Shown piece after piece: positions 25,103 to 37,900 of a stretch of DNA of 64,000 nucleotides. The DNA comes from Rhexocercosporidium sp. MPI-PUGE-AT-0058. Taxonomy: Eukaryota; Ascomycota; Leotiomycetes; Helotiales. The DNA lies in contig JAGTJL010000025.1 in assembly GCA_020746875.1 (NCBI GenBank), positions 186,001 to 250,000 on the forward strand. The letters run 5' to 3'. A model generated the notes under the pieces. The model was given only the letters and a program-made list of their open reading frames with translations. It searched no databases and was not told the DNA's origin. Both the position numbers and the translations under genes were made by a program. How positions within the stretch are numbered: position 1 is the first letter of the stretch; each line of letters opens with the position of its first letter.

Positions 25103-26501
25103 CTAAGCCCATGAAGACCTCCCGAACCTCCCAGGTATCAATTTCCCAGGGGTCTTCGTGTTCTCTTTGAGCCTCTCTAAGTCATCATCTGTCAATAGAC
25201 CCAATCGCCTTTTTCTTTGGTCACTGTTAATCTTCTCATGTCTTGCTTTCTTCCTCCTGATCCTTGCCTCTGCCCGGCGACCCTTCACAAATTCCTTCTT
25301 AGAAACCTGAACCACGTCGGGCTCATCCAGGCGCTCAACCACGTTCTTGTTAAGAATAGCCTGATACACGGAATTTCTGTCGGTTTCCTCACGGAAGAGG
25401 ACAACGGCTCGAATCTTCCCTCTCCCTCGAAAGCGAATCTCCTTTCCAGCGACCACTCTCACCTCCTCCGCCGCATCCTGACCAGGATCATCTCGCCAGA
25501 TCTCAACACGATTCGTGACGCGAGGAGTATGTTGATATGAGGTATTATTCATCTCGAACGCCATTTCAGCAACACGTATCGCCTGTGCCGCATCGCCTAC
25601 TTCCATGGCCAGGACTTGTGAGAGATGAACCTGATGCAGTCTGATAAGGCGCTCGTAGAAAACATCTTGGCTCTTTTGAATCGGAACCAGCGCTAATTTC
25701 GGCTCGTAGTTCCTTACTGAGCGGGTTGTCTGCGTGTTGAATTCATCGCGGGATATATAGGGTGGGTTGGAGATGATGATGTCGAATTGTCCTATGTTCT
25801 TTGGGAAGGATTGAAGAATATCCGCGATGCCGAACTGGACTTGTGGGGGGTGGGATGGTGTGTCTGCGATGGCTAATTTGGGGATGTGTCCTGCTTTGAC
25901 GTTGCGTGATAGATTATATTTAGCGAGAGAGACGGCTTGTTTTGAGATGTCGAGGCCGAAGATTCTGAGTTTGGGAAATTTGGTTGAGAGGAGTGAGTAG
26001 AGCAGTAAGGAAATACAGCCGCTTCCCGAGCAGAGATCTAGTATTCGGAGATGCGGACTTAAGGCTTTGAATCGTGGATCATCGCATTCGCTTTTTGGTG
26101 CTTTTCTTACGAGCCTGTTTGAGTTTGCAAGGTCGGCGAGGTATGTGGTGTATGATTCTGTCTCTGGCCTGTTTCGCGTCAGAATGTCACGTGAGGAAAT
26201 GGAGAAACAATACAAACCTTGGAATCAAGACGCCCGGCCGACATTTGATATCCAATTCTCCGAACGGTTGGGACCCAAGGATGTATTGTAAAGGTTCGCC
26301 CCTCGACCTTCGCTGACATAACTTCAGTAGCCTTTGGTGTGTCTGATCAGAAGAACTTGATTTTAGGTTTTGGACATGTTCTCTCAACCATCGTAGCTCA
26401 TTTCTTGCCAAGTCGAGTGTTCTGGCACCACGCAGCACGAGCGGGAGGAGCTCGGATGCATTGTAGGCTTGTAGGATGAGGGAATTTGAAAGTCGAGGCA
26501 T
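25103..26501 (-). CDS. HemK/PrmC-type protein glutamine methyltransferase (MTQ1-like)
   Basis: Methylates the glutamine of the GGQ motif in release factors, using S-adenosylmethionine; the fungal MTQ1 type acts on the mitochondrial factor. Exons 26501-26218 and 26168-25103 join across a 49-base intron, giving 449 residues. The join creates GVLIPRPETESY, the family's Arg-Pro-Glu-Thr-Glu motif. Motif I is DLCSGSGC (about 139-146) and the catalytic substrate motif is ISNPPYIS (Asn229-Pro-Pro-Tyr232). The N-terminal helical domain carries RRSRGEPLQYILG. The protein is longer than bacterial PrmC (about 280 residues), mainly through insertions in the catalytic domain and a basic tail of about 70 residues (GRRAEARIRRKKARHEK). 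An evident cleavable mitochondrial presequence is not seen, so its location is inferred from family. Confidence 0.92.
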
Positions 26502-29500
26502 TCGAGAATTGGGTAGTCACGGGATAAGGGGGATTTGGTGGCGGAAAAATGGCTTGCCTAAACAGGATTTGGAAGATCACCGTGGCATATTGAAATTTTA
26601 AGGTGGTGAGGATAGAGTGGACGGTGACTTGGCGGAATTGATAGAAATCTGGATGGACTGACTGTTGTGCAGATGATTTTGATGTTTTGAGAATCGATAT
26701 TGAAATGTTTGAACGGAAAAGCTTTTCGCCGGGGTTTGATTGCCAAGGCCTGGGAGATCAGATAAGATTGTCAGGATTCAGAAGATCATTCCCTTCAAAC
26801 TTCTCACATCACGGTCCTGGAAATCAATTTCGCCTAGAACTTCGCCTAAAAGCTTACATACTTGAGGTTCTGTAACCGGATTTGATATGCCATCTCTGCA
26901 GATAGTCTGGGAACACATGTGTGCAGACACCGTGGGTTTCGGAAGCATATCGTTCACGATGCAGATCCATTCTACTTCATTTTCTCTAGACTCCACAGCG
27001 GCAGCTCAGCTCAACGATTCCCCTACGATATGCGACTGTAAGTATAGGAAATAGAAAACACCATCTTCATGTGTTTGCGAGCTCCAGAGCGTCCCAGTGA
27101 ATATACCTCGTCCGTATGTACGAGAACCTCGCATTCTCTGCAGTTCCGGGCCCTGTGCAGCGATTGAACGATATCCGCGAAACGCTAATGGACAAGTGAA
27201 TAAACAAGGCAAGGATTTCGTTCGCCTATTGCTGTGCCCTTCATCCGTCTTGCTGTCAAATAGATGTTTTCTCCAAAATGTGGAGTGGTTCTGTTTAAGG
27301 GTTCCAGTTCGTTGAAAATTCGCGAGGTGGAAGCCGAAGCAAGCCGAGTATTCCGTGCATTCTCTTCAGACTACAAATCTCCACAGAAATTTGTAGATCT
27401 CTGAATGCAAACCAAAGAACAATCCGACCAAAGAATATCTGCAGAGCTAGAACATGCTCGTAGGCACCCTTCGATTTTGGGAACGTCTCGGCCGAAGTCG
27501 TGTTCGATAGTATGGGCAATTTCTGCAGGGTGCCTCATCAATCATACACGTCCATCCGCCTTTACTCTGCAGAAGTAGATAACGGTCTCTCCTGCGCCTT
27601 CCAGCTTTCCGACAGTGCGTTCCAATGGGAAAACTCACATATCTCGCCGGGTTCCGAATACCATCTCGTTATCCGGCTACTCCATGATAAAAACGATCAG
27701 TGGGACGGTTGGCGAAAGAAAGAAGTCTTGGAGCAGCCCTCCACTGAGATCACTATATAGCAAAGAAGACGTTTCTAAGGAAACGCCTTGACATCTTGTC
27801 CCCGTAACTTACTATTGCAGAGTGCCGCGTCCGAAGACGACGACGAAGACGCTCCGTCTCCGCAGACTTCGAAACTTTCTGCTGAAAAGATTCTAGATCG
27901 TCTCTCTGCAGCTAGAGAAACGTGAAGGGGAAGTAGTCGTTGTTGACATCTTCATAGGAGAGCTGATCTCATATCTTCCGGGAGCAGAATGGACCCTCCA
28001 GTAAGCTTGGGATCTGCCAATGGGTTCGCTTCTCTTCGAGCTTCGGCATTGTTGCAAGATGCTATCGAGAGCTCATCAACGCCTCCTCATCGTATAAGGC
28101 ATTGAGGTTTCCTGAAAGCTGTGCAAATACTGGCAACGACAACGGCATTATCCCTCTTCACAATCTGGGTAGATGTTGAGGACAAGTACCCCTCTTCTCG
28201 TTCAGCTTCGACCCCTCTACATAGCTTCCCTCGGCACAAACCCAGACGCGTAATGATGGCAAGGTCTAGCTACTCAGGGTCTGCCGTGTACCTCGGAAAG
28301 GTCTCTCGGTATGCTGGCTAGCTACATGATCTCCAGCGTCCAGGCGCGGGTGACATTCTCGGGGACCAAAACCTTGGAAGGGGCAGGATCTCGGCCGCTT
28401 CCAGACAAAGGCTGAAAGAGCTGGAAAAGAGCTTGTGATGGTGCACGGCTCCCGATAGGGAAGGACAAAGGGACTAAATGATGTAACGTGGGGATCGAAA
28501 AGAAGAAAGGCAGGGTGCAGAAGCAGGCAGATTCCAAGAATCCGATGCTCTAACCAATGCAGCTTAATAGTGTTGCAGCCATGGCACAGGGCAAGGGAGA
28601 TGATGCATTGCGCCATTTTGATGATTTAATGGGCATCACATGCGTTGCAGGAAATGTAGCTGGAACACCGCTTGTTACCGCTTGTTACCGCTACTGTACG
28701 TTACTGTACTCGACTACTGCATCGGTGCTTTCCCACCTTTTTTCCCTTTCCCACCCTGAAGACACAGTTGCTGTAACTGATATATGCTATTCGTTGATCC
28801 TCATAAAGTTTCCCCACCCCTGCGAGAAGCAACGGGATTATCATACAGTAGAGTGAATCTAGCTTTGAACCTTATCCAGATCTTGCTGCATGTGCGAGAT
28901 GTGCATAGATGTGCGTGGCTCATGGAAGTATCGACAGGTCCCCACCAGGAATACGGCCGCGAGCGTAGAAGTAGGTATTGCACAGCCACGAAAGCTCCAA
29001 TAGCTTCACTTTTCTCCTCAAGTCACCAATCGGCTCTGAAGTCCTGTATGATGTCCCCGGCTTCAACCGCATTCATATTTAGCCTGCAGCATCTGTGGCC
29101 CAGCTGATGGGGACAAGAGGGAGGCTGGATCTTGAAAAGAAGTTATGACGTCGCTTGTTTTGGAGGGGTCAATGACTTAGCGAGCCAATAGCCACCACCA
29201 CTTTTCACCCCGCTGACGTCGTCCATCCTTTCAGGTGTGGCGCATCTTTTTCAAAACAACCCCCTCAATGAATCTAGAAGCCGCTTGGAGATGGCGAAAT
29301 GGGTGAAAATGGAGCCGTGAATGCAAGAGCAAGTGCCCTTTGGTGCCGTTATTCTCGAGTTTCATTCACGAGGCAACAACGAGGCAGCCGCTCCATTCCA
29401 GTCGCACTATCTACGTCATGGCCCTTCGCTTGACGAGGCTAGAGCTTCAGGAGCTCTCTACTTAAGACCCCTCCTCTTCCCCATTAACACATCTTTTCTT

Positions 29501-29566
29501 CCCATCCACATACACAATACACATCCTCACACATACACAAAAACAAACAAAACACACTCAATCAAA
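26502..29566. other. Largely non-coding region with unrecognised coding-like pieces at 27.2-27.9 kb
   Basis: No complete gene can be built. Plus-strand pieces with protein-like composition are a frame with KIREVEAEASRVFRAFSSDY (about 27315-27410), a frame 27500-27760 containing GLSCAFQLSDSAFQWENS and EYHLVIRLLHD, and 27821-27925, preceded by a CAG acceptor and reading ASEDDDEDAPSPQTSKLSA to a TGA. They could be exons of a real or decayed gene of unknown function. A direct repeat (two copies of ACCGCTTGTT) lies at 28668-28687. From about 29.1 kb the sequence is promoter for the Grg1 gene. Confidence 0.3.
29146..29472 (+). promoter_or_regulatory. Upstream region of Grg1 with CRE-like and stress-element-like sites
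   Basis: TGACGTC occurs at 29146-29152 and again at 29214-29220, with a related TACGTCA at 29412-29418. A CCAAT box lies at 29184-29188. C-rich CCCCT elements, like the yeast stress response element, occur near 29259-29265 and 29468-29472, and AGGGG near 29163. The sites lie 95-420 bases upstream of the Grg1 start. A link to CREB/ATF-type bZIP factors and stress or glucose control is inferred from what is known of this gene family, not shown here. Confidence 0.45.
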
Positions 29567-29976
29567 ATGGAGACCATCAAGGTAAGCTTCTTCTTCAAAC
29601 CCCTTCCGCTCATCTCTAGAGCCTCTACTCTACACCAACATGCTTTGGCTAGCCCTCCATCTGCAACAACAACAATAAATAGTAATAACATACTGACTTC
29701 ACTCTCACAGAACGCCGCCAACTACGTTGCCGAGTCCGTCCAGGGCGGAGGTGCTCAAGCTTCCAAGGAGGCCAACAAGCAAGTCGCCAAGGACTCTGAT
29801 GCCAGCGTCGGAACCCGTGCCTCTGCTGCCAAGGATGCCGTCTCAGACAAGATTGACCAGAGCTCCCACGAGGGCAAGGCTGATCTCCACAAGGGTACGT
29901 TTACTTCTTATCTCTCTCCTTCCCATATTTTTTCTGAACGCGTACTGACAACATCACAGAGGCTGCCAAGCACTAA
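29567..29976 (+). CDS. grg-1: Glucose-repressible / clock-controlled stress protein Grg1 (CCG-1)
   Basis: Three exons, 29567-29581 (five codons, METIK), 29711-29894 and 29960-29976, give a 71-residue hydrophilic protein without cysteines or membrane segments. Its body reads NAANYVAESVQGG, then SKEANKQVAKDSD and RASAAKDAVSDKID, and ends HKEAAKH. Length, sequence and a tiny first exon agree with Neurospora grg-1/ccg-1. That gene is known to be strongly induced by glucose starvation, the clock and stress, and its molecular function is unclear. The 5' leader is rich in CA and has an A-rich context directly before ATG (TCAAAATGG), which suits high translation. The 129-base first intron and 65-base second intron have standard ends. 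Confidence 0.95.
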
Positions 29977-32900
29977 ACGATTCTTCTCGATCAACAAACA
30001 TACCTCATGACTGTACGATGATTGATGGGATGGAGGCATGATTCCTTTCGGTGGATGACTGAATGGTTGGGATGGATTATGGGCGTCTGGATGGCCGGAA
30101 TGGCTGAGCATCAATTGCATGGATTTCATACCCGGATAGCATAGTCAATATCAGACTTTTGCCACCACCACATACATGACTCTTTTGCCTGTGATCGTGA
30201 CCGTGACTTTACAACTCTATGTTTGGATGTAGAAGCATCTTTATTTTATACCTATAGCTGTGACATAATCTTTATCTTCCCGTCTTCATTCAGCTATGAA
30301 GATCCCCTTCGCGTTTCCCACTAGACTTAGAGCCTCAGGGAGCTCTATGATATTCCACCACATTTACCCCATGAACTCTACACAAACAGCACAGCACCCG
30401 CAACTCACATACCATGACTGAGTATCATGATCTGCTTCTCAGCACGAAATCCTATCCCATCCAATACTGCTGCCTATCATGACCAACCCCGCGCTCGCCC
30501 TCCACTGTTCCACCATCGTATTTCCTTCATTCTACCCCTCTTCACACTTCAACTTCCAAATCCACATCCGCTTTTCCATCCCACATTTCTCTCACCTCAC
30601 TGACGATTTCCTATTCCGTCATATCATACAAGGTACGGTATTTACAACCGGTCTCTCTAACCTTCTCGTCATTGAATGATTGAGTAAGAACAATATCTGG
30701 TATTGCTCTAGACATCATTCGCGAAGAGGTAACGAGACAGGCAGATGACACGTTTAATCCTCACCATCCAGTCGCTTGGGGCTTCATGTCGAATTCATGG
30801 CTAGGTAGCAAATAATTCGAATTCAGATGCGACTTTACGCAGGAAGTTATTTACTGAGGTATCGTTGAAGAAAAAGGTGGAGGGGGGGGATGGACACAAT
30901 CACGCCCTCCTATTATCTGTGGTATTTTGAAGACTAAGCTTGTATTGCATCTCGAACTTGAGATGCAATGGGAGGTATATTGTAAAGCTGTCCTCTGATA
31001 TTGAGATTCAGATTCAAAGTCCGTTCAAGACACTCAGCAAGATGAAACCAAGACGGCTCTTGCCGTGCACAATGGAGAACGTGTTGCCGCTGGTTTGAAT
31101 CCTCCTGGACCATCGAGTGGAGGTGAATGAAGGAGTGGAATTGTGGAGAGGTTGGTTTTTGGATGTGGAGTTAGAGATATTGGGTGTTGTGAAGGAGTGG
31201 AACCGCTGTTACATGGGAGTACGGTCGTTGTCATCTAGATTGTACAGTAGCTTTCATCTCTCTAATTTGGCCTTTGCTGGCCCTAGAGTTTGAATTCTTG
31301 TTGCCGTTCCGTTCATTCTAATTGTTAGAACACAGACAGGTATTCCAAGTCCAAGAATAATGCTTTTCTTTCTCAATTTAAGAACTGTTTGTTTTATGCA
31401 TGGCATATGTAAATCCGAATCTGTCTCTGAAGCCCACCCGCTGGCTCAAAGCTCAATTAGACCGTTGTGGGTTTTGGTCCTAAAGGAAAACCCTAACCTT
31501 TCTCCTTCCGATTAGAGCGAAGGGGTATTTGGGAAATTTTCGTAATACCAAAGGGAATCTCAGTCAAAATCCAGCTCCTTCGAAACTCCCGCGTGGAATC
31601 TTAGTACTTGAGGAGCGAGATGACTAGGAATCTTTGATTATTGAGCAGGTCTCAAGAGCAACTTTCGGTGATTAGGAGGTGTAGGTTTGTTAAATCTGGC
31701 TTCAGTCTTGGGGAGAATTAGACAGGGAATGAGAAATATGAAGCAGAGACGTGTACTGTACCTCCCCGGTTCATCCTTCGTGGCCTTGAAAGATGATTAA
31801 AAGAGAAAACTTGTCTTCTTCGATTATTCTGTTTAGCTGAAAAAGACAGAGTGAGTCGAAAATTAACTGTATTACTGCTTGACACTGTATGCTTCATTGT
31901 TGCAGTGATTGTACACTCAAGGTGTGGTTTCGCTTAAACTAATACGCGTCAACAATATGTTTTCGTAGGAGACGATGTGTGTAAAGGAACGATTTTATCT
32001 ACTTATCCTTGTGAGGCTTATCAAGAGCAATTCTAGCTCCAGACCAGCTAGCACCTAATTAATCCATGTCCCCAGATCTCTCAACACCATCCCGTCAACA
32101 GAAACACCAGAAGCTTCAACCCAGTATCCAAGATCCGCTCACAACAAACATTCTCCCCCGATCCACCATCTTTAAACCCCTAACAGGTACAGTACCATCT
32201 CACTTACGCGTCTTATTCCTCCCCGCCTGCCTGGTCATCAGCCCACCCTCTCGTCTTCTCAGCCTGCTCCCTGCGCCGCTCAGCTCGCCGTCTCGCCTCC
32301 GCGCCACACTCGTGGCAATCTCTCGAAGCATCCGTGGTGATGCCGCCGTCGCGATCGAACTGCTACTTGCTCTCTGCAGGCGGTGCGCCGCCCGATGTAG
32401 CACTCGCCGCCGGCGACCTTCAGGCTCCAGCCTTCGTTCTATCTTCTCGGCTTTCGTGTGGCCGCAGCGTTGGTAGACGTATTTGTACCTGCACGTTCTG
32501 GATTTCTTTTGTTTCCTTTGGGGGTTGAGGGGATGGGTTTGACTGGATTTACTCTGCTGTGTCTTGTTAGGTTAGCTGTTAATGGGATGGTTATTTGTGG
32601 AGGCTTGTGATGTGTCTTGGTTTGGAGAGTGTGTTTGGGTTTGGTACGGGAGAAAATAGAAATAGAAGCGGAAGGGGAAATAGATTTTGCTTTTCTTTTA
32701 TCGAGCAACCTCATGGGCTACTTTCTGAATCAATGGACGGCTTGAGTTTGTGCATCCATACCATACCATATCCCATTCAGTGCAACTGGGCTCTCTGATT
32801 CAAAGCTTTGCGATCCGGAAATAACTTAGATCCACGAAGAGTTTGAGAGGTCTTGGCTTGGAGTCAAATGACTCTCGTCGAGTTCGAGGACTGCGTATTG

Positions 32901-34081
32901 GTGTTGACTGATCTGGGTCCATGTCTAGGATTACTATTACTGTAGTATAAAACCTCAGCTATCCATCCTAGCGTAACATAGAGTAGCAATTCCGATAACT
33001 GTCTGTACTGTCCCGGATGAGAAGGTAGGAAGGTTCGTAAGATGACCAAGCCGCGCATATTTAAACCCAATCCATGCCCTGAGCATCTTGCTTCCGTCCC
33101 TTGATCGGTTAGGTGATTCATTACCCAGGTAGCAGACTGGGAGCACAAGTAGAGACATGAGCGCACAAGTAAAGATCTCTGTATTTGCAAAAGAGAAGGC
33201 TATTTCGCTAGAGGAAGCTCCGAAAATGCTAGGGACCCAGAAGCGAGGGGTCGCTTAGCAGTGGTAAGAATGATTGTTGGTGAGAGGAAGGGGTTCCCAC
33301 TAATCGTGAAAAACGTACAGCTCGAGAAAAGTCTAGATTATAGGCTTGTGAATAGAGATGAACTTCCATTTACGAGTCGCGACGTGGAGTTTGAACGACC
33401 AGAGCCGATTTAGATCACGTGGGTTACTGAACGTGACTTGGGGAGGTACTTTATGATTTTTCTAGAGCCTAATTGCTACTTGATTGCAGTTCGCGTGTGA
33501 AATCTTTGAAATGTAATCTTTACCTATGATTATCTCACTTACCAGTGAAATCTCCCTCAAGCCACTCGCTGGCGCTCATACATCGCGTACTATGGGTAAA
33601 TAATGTACATTTGTTGTCTGCAGTTTACAATAGTCTTACTTCCGTTAGGCAGTAAATACCGTGGGATTAGAAAATGATTCGCTGTAGAACCCAGTTTAGT
33701 AGAAACCTCTAGAGTTGCGCTTTGACTGCGGGTGCACATGAAAGTATTTCGAGCATGTTCCAAGTACACTTGCATCTTGCCTACTGTCAGCTTTGCATAC
33801 AAATACCAGCATCTACCCCTCACTCGGACAGGAACTCGAGTCAAATATCATCAACCTTTACCGATATCTAAAGCGGACGAGCGTCCTATATAAGAAGCTT
33901 CCGAGAAGTCCATCCCGCGGTAGGAATACTTTCACCAATACTTGATACTTGTACCTCTGAACAAGAACTGCGCTGATTGATACGGAATGCTCGGGCCCTA
34001 TTTCCCCGCACTGCCTCCCTCCACTGCCCCAGGATTTGAAACCCCACACGGGAAGAGCGCGCAGGCAGATCCGACCCGTCC

Positions 34082-34124
34082 ATTCACATCCACATTCACA
34101 TCCACATCCACATCCACATTCCAC
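34082..34124. repeat. (CACATC)n microsatellite
   Basis: Imperfect tandem copies of a 6-base unit (CACATC, with CACATT variants) over about 43 bases, in the region upstream of the transhydrogenase gene. Confidence 0.85.
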
Positions 34125-34662
34125 GCGCCGCGCCGTCCACCCCACACTCGAGGCACTGGTCAGTACTCGTACCCATTATGATGACTACGTGCTCGGCTCT
34201 ACCCCCGCGCGCCAATGCCAGTGCCAACCGTGGATTCGGCACGAGGACGAGGGAGAATGAGGGGAAGAAAGGATGGGGCTGAAGAATGGAAGATGGGATG
34301 GGATGGGATAGGATGTACTGTGAAGAGGCACCAGACCAGGCCAGGTCAGAATCACCAAGGCTTTATGCTCCTAGGCGAGTTGGCAAAAGGGTAAATACTA
34401 TCTAAACGAGCCAACAACAGAGAGCAGCAGCAGCCGCCGCCGCCGCGACCGGGTCAAGTCACGGCGTTATTATAAGTGTAGGAAAGAAGGAAGCTAGACT
34501 GTGTTTTGCTTTCGGAGCTACTGTAGGTAGAGTACCTCGCCCTTGCTCAGGTACCTTCTTCTCCTCCTTCTCTTTCACCCCCGCCTCCTCGCACTGTTGC
34601 TCCTCTGCGCGGCTACTGTACCCAGGTACCTTCCTCTTCTGTTCTCTCGGAACTGGACCCCT

Positions 34663-34715
34663 TCTCTCCTCCTCCTCCTCCTCCTCCTCTCTCCTCTCCC
34701 TCTCCTCCACCTCCT
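34663..34715. repeat. Pyrimidine tract with (CTC)n
   Basis: An uninterrupted C/T-rich tract that includes about eight CTC units, 200-250 bases before the transhydrogenase start. Such tracts are common in fungal promoters and leaders; a role is not shown. Confidence 0.8.
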
Positions 34716-34916
34716 CTACTGTCTCCGTGCAACAACACTACGGAATTCATCCCACTCTTCGCAACCATTCTCGTCTTGAATAGAATAACACAAGACCACC
34801 AATCCATTCGACGCGCAGGCACCAGGACGTGCTCGATCCCCTCTACCCACTGACTGGCAAATGCCAAATTTACCACCTTTCCACCCCTCGTCGTGGCAAC
34901 CACGCGCCTTTCGACC

Positions 34917-37900
34917 ATGATAAACTCGTCGACTATGCGGCCGGCAATCATGCCTTGTCGCGCTGGCATACGCGCTGCGAATACTCCGTCGCAGCGTTCA
35001 ACTGTGGGACTTCTAGGTAGACAATCACTACCCCTCTGCTGCCTGCAATATCTAACCAACTACTAGCCCGCCATGTCCGGCCTCTGTACCGCCCCGCACG
35101 AAGATGGAACGAGCGAAAGCAATTACGCCCCCGAGTATCTGCAATCATACCCGCTCGACACGGTACCGTCCTCTCGACTTCTGCCGAGCCCGTTCCTCCC
35201 GTTACGACCACTCCCTACTCCGAGCTCACAATCGGCGTGGTTCGCGAGACATACCCAGACGAGAGACGAGTAGCTATCACACCACAGAATGCAGCTCTCC
35301 TGCTCAAGAAAGGGTTCAAGCGTGTGCTAGTCGAGCGAGGAGCAGGCGCGGAGGCACAATTCACCGATCAAGCATACGAGAAGGCGGGCGTCACATTGGG
35401 AGAGAGCAAGACTGTTTGGTCAGAGAGTGACATCCTGCTGAAAGTCCGCGCGCCGAGTTTCGAGGGAGCGCTCAGCGAGGTGGACCAGTTGAAAGATGGC
35501 GGGACGATCATCTCGTTCATCTACCCGGCGCAGAACAAGAAAGTGGTGGAGAAATTGGCGAGCAGAGGGACTACGAGTTTTGCTATGGATATGATACCTC
35601 GGATTTCTAGAGCGCAGGTATTTGATGCGTTGAGGTAGGTCGAATTAGTTCATGATGAGGGGTATGTCTAATCACGTGTAGCTCCATGGCCAATATCGCG
35701 GGGTATCGAGCAGTTCTAGAGGCGTCAAATCATTTTGGGAGATTCATGACGGGTCAGGTAACGGCTGCAGGGTAAGTAGCTCTATCTCATTGGAAATCTT
35801 ATGCTAACAGTCTGCAGAAAGGTAGGCATGTCGGCACCCCTCATTCTCACATACTCACCGGCCCAATTAGATTCCTCCATGCAAGGTCCTTGTCATTGGA
35901 GCAGGTGTTGCAGGTCTAAGTGCTATTGCTACAGTAAGCTCACTTCATCCCATCCCATTGCATATGTGAACATCTATAGGCTCGTCGGCTTGGTGCAATC
36001 ACTCGCGGATTTGATACTCGACCAGCAGCTCGTGAACAAGTCCAGTCTCTTGGAGCAGAATTCATCGAAGTAGAGATCGAAGAGGATGGATCAGGTGCAG
36101 GAGGATATGCAAAAGAGATGTCAAAAGAATTCATTGAAGCCGAAATGAAGCTCTTCCTAGAGCAATGCCGCGAAGTAGATATTGTGATTACCACGGCTCT
36201 GATTCCTGGACGACCTGCCCCGAAACTCATCACTGAAGAGGTAAGCTGAACTGTATGCATCTGCCATTCGTCGTCTGATTGTAGATAACTAGATGCTGGC
36301 CGCTATGAAACCTGGAAGTGTGGTCGTGGATTTGGCTGCTGAAAATGGTGGGAATTGTGTTGCGACGGTCCCAGGGAAGCTTGTTCACCATAACGGTGTC
36401 ACGGTTATTGGTTTGTTATATTTCCCATTTTGTGGTCCAATCTGACTTTGTAGGATACACTGACCTCCCTTCGCGCCTACCAACCCAATCATCTACCCTC
36501 TATTCAAACAACATCACCAAATTTCTGCTGTCTATGAATCCTGAGGAAGGTCGATTTGGTGTGGATCTGAAGGATGAAGTCGTTCGAGGCTCGATTGTTA
36601 CATACAAAGGCGATATCGTACCGACTGCACCACGACCAGCACCACCTCCAGCAAAACCTGTCAATCCAGCTGCCGATACCAAACCAACTGAAGTGGTTGC
36701 GGTTACTCCATGGCAAAAGACTTCCAGGGAAGTGGCTACTGTGACTGGCGGTATGGGACTTGCACTTGCTTTGGGGAAGGCTACAGGACCTATCTTCATG
36801 GGCAATGTGTTTACGTTTGCTCTTGCTGGACTCATTGGATATCGAACTGTTTGGGGTGTTACTCCTGCTTTGCATTCGCCATTAATGAGTGTCACAAATG
36901 CTATTTCTGGTGAGCTTTCTAGTGTTAATGCAAAGTCAGTGCTAACAAGTCAGGAATGGTCGGTGTTGGTGGTTTTTTCATCATGGGTGGCGGCCTCGTC
37001 CCTCATACCATTCCACAAGCTCTTGGTGCTTTATCAGTACTCCTAGCATTCGTCAACGTCTCTGGTGGATTTGTGATAACCAAACGGATGTTGGATATGT
37101 TCAAGCGTATGTTGTCCGCTTTGTTGGTGTTCTCTACTAACATATTCAGGCCCAACTGATCCTCCCGAATATCCTTGGCTATATGCTATTCCTGGTGTTC
37201 TGTTCAGTGGAGGCTACATTGCTGCTGCAAGTACCGGAATGGCCGGACTAGTCCAAGCTGGATATCTTGCAAGTTCCCTACTTTGCATTGGTTCACTCTC
37301 TGGTCTGGCATCTCAGGCAACGGCTCGACAAGGAAACATCCTAGGTGTTCTTGGAGTCGGCAGTGGAATTCTTGCATCTCTTGCTGCAGTTGGTTTCCCG
37401 GTTGAGGTATTGATGCAATTTGGTATGGTTGCTGCTGTTGGTGGTATTGCAGGTAAATGTTCACACCAAGGTCGTGGGATTGAGCTGACGGTCCAGGTCT
37501 CATGATCGGTCGACGAACAACTGCTACGGATCTTCCCCAAACCGTCGCTGCTCTACATTCCGTAGTCGGTCTGGCAGCTGTTCTGACCAGTTACGGAAGT
37601 GTAATGGCTCATATTGGAGACATCTCAACCCTGCATCTAGTTGCTGGATATCTAGGTGTCCTCATTGGTGGTGTAACCTTCACTGGATCAGTGGTTGCCT
37701 TCCTCAAACTCGCTGGACGAATGTCATCAAAGCCCATCAGACTTCCAGGTCCTCGTCATGCACTCAACTCCTCACTTCTTGGACTCAATGTTGCTACCTT
37801 GGGTACTTTCCTCGTCATGGCACCAGGCTCGCCAATCATTGCTGCTTGCTGTCTTGCTGGAAATGCAGTTCTCAGTTTCCTCAAGGGTTACACCACTACT

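Larger units (their letters stand above)
29977..34916. other. Long intergenic region between Grg1 and transhydrogenase genes
   Basis: Nearly 5 kb without a confident gene. The one candidate is on the reverse strand at about 32550-32225. One frame reads CRYKYVYQRCGHTKAEKIERR; a possible 44-base intron (GTGCTACATC to AAGTAGCAG) then leads to DRDGGITTD and CHECGAEARRRAERRREQA, ending at a stop near 32225. Small fungal proteins with a Cys-Gly-His-Thr motif and later Cys-x-x-Cys pairs do exist, but no start codon is found, so this stays a candidate. Upstream of 34.9 kb lie simple repeats and pyrimidine-rich tracts that fit a long 5' leader. Confidence 0.35.

Noticed and set aside
34459..34779. Glu/Arg-rich reverse and Leu-rich forward frames
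   Set aside because: Both are translations of the CTC-rich simple repeat.
35073..35273. ATG at 35073 as the transhydrogenase start
   Set aside because: It is in a different frame from domain I. The start at 34917 with a 50-base intron gives a continuous Arg-rich presequence leading into domain I.
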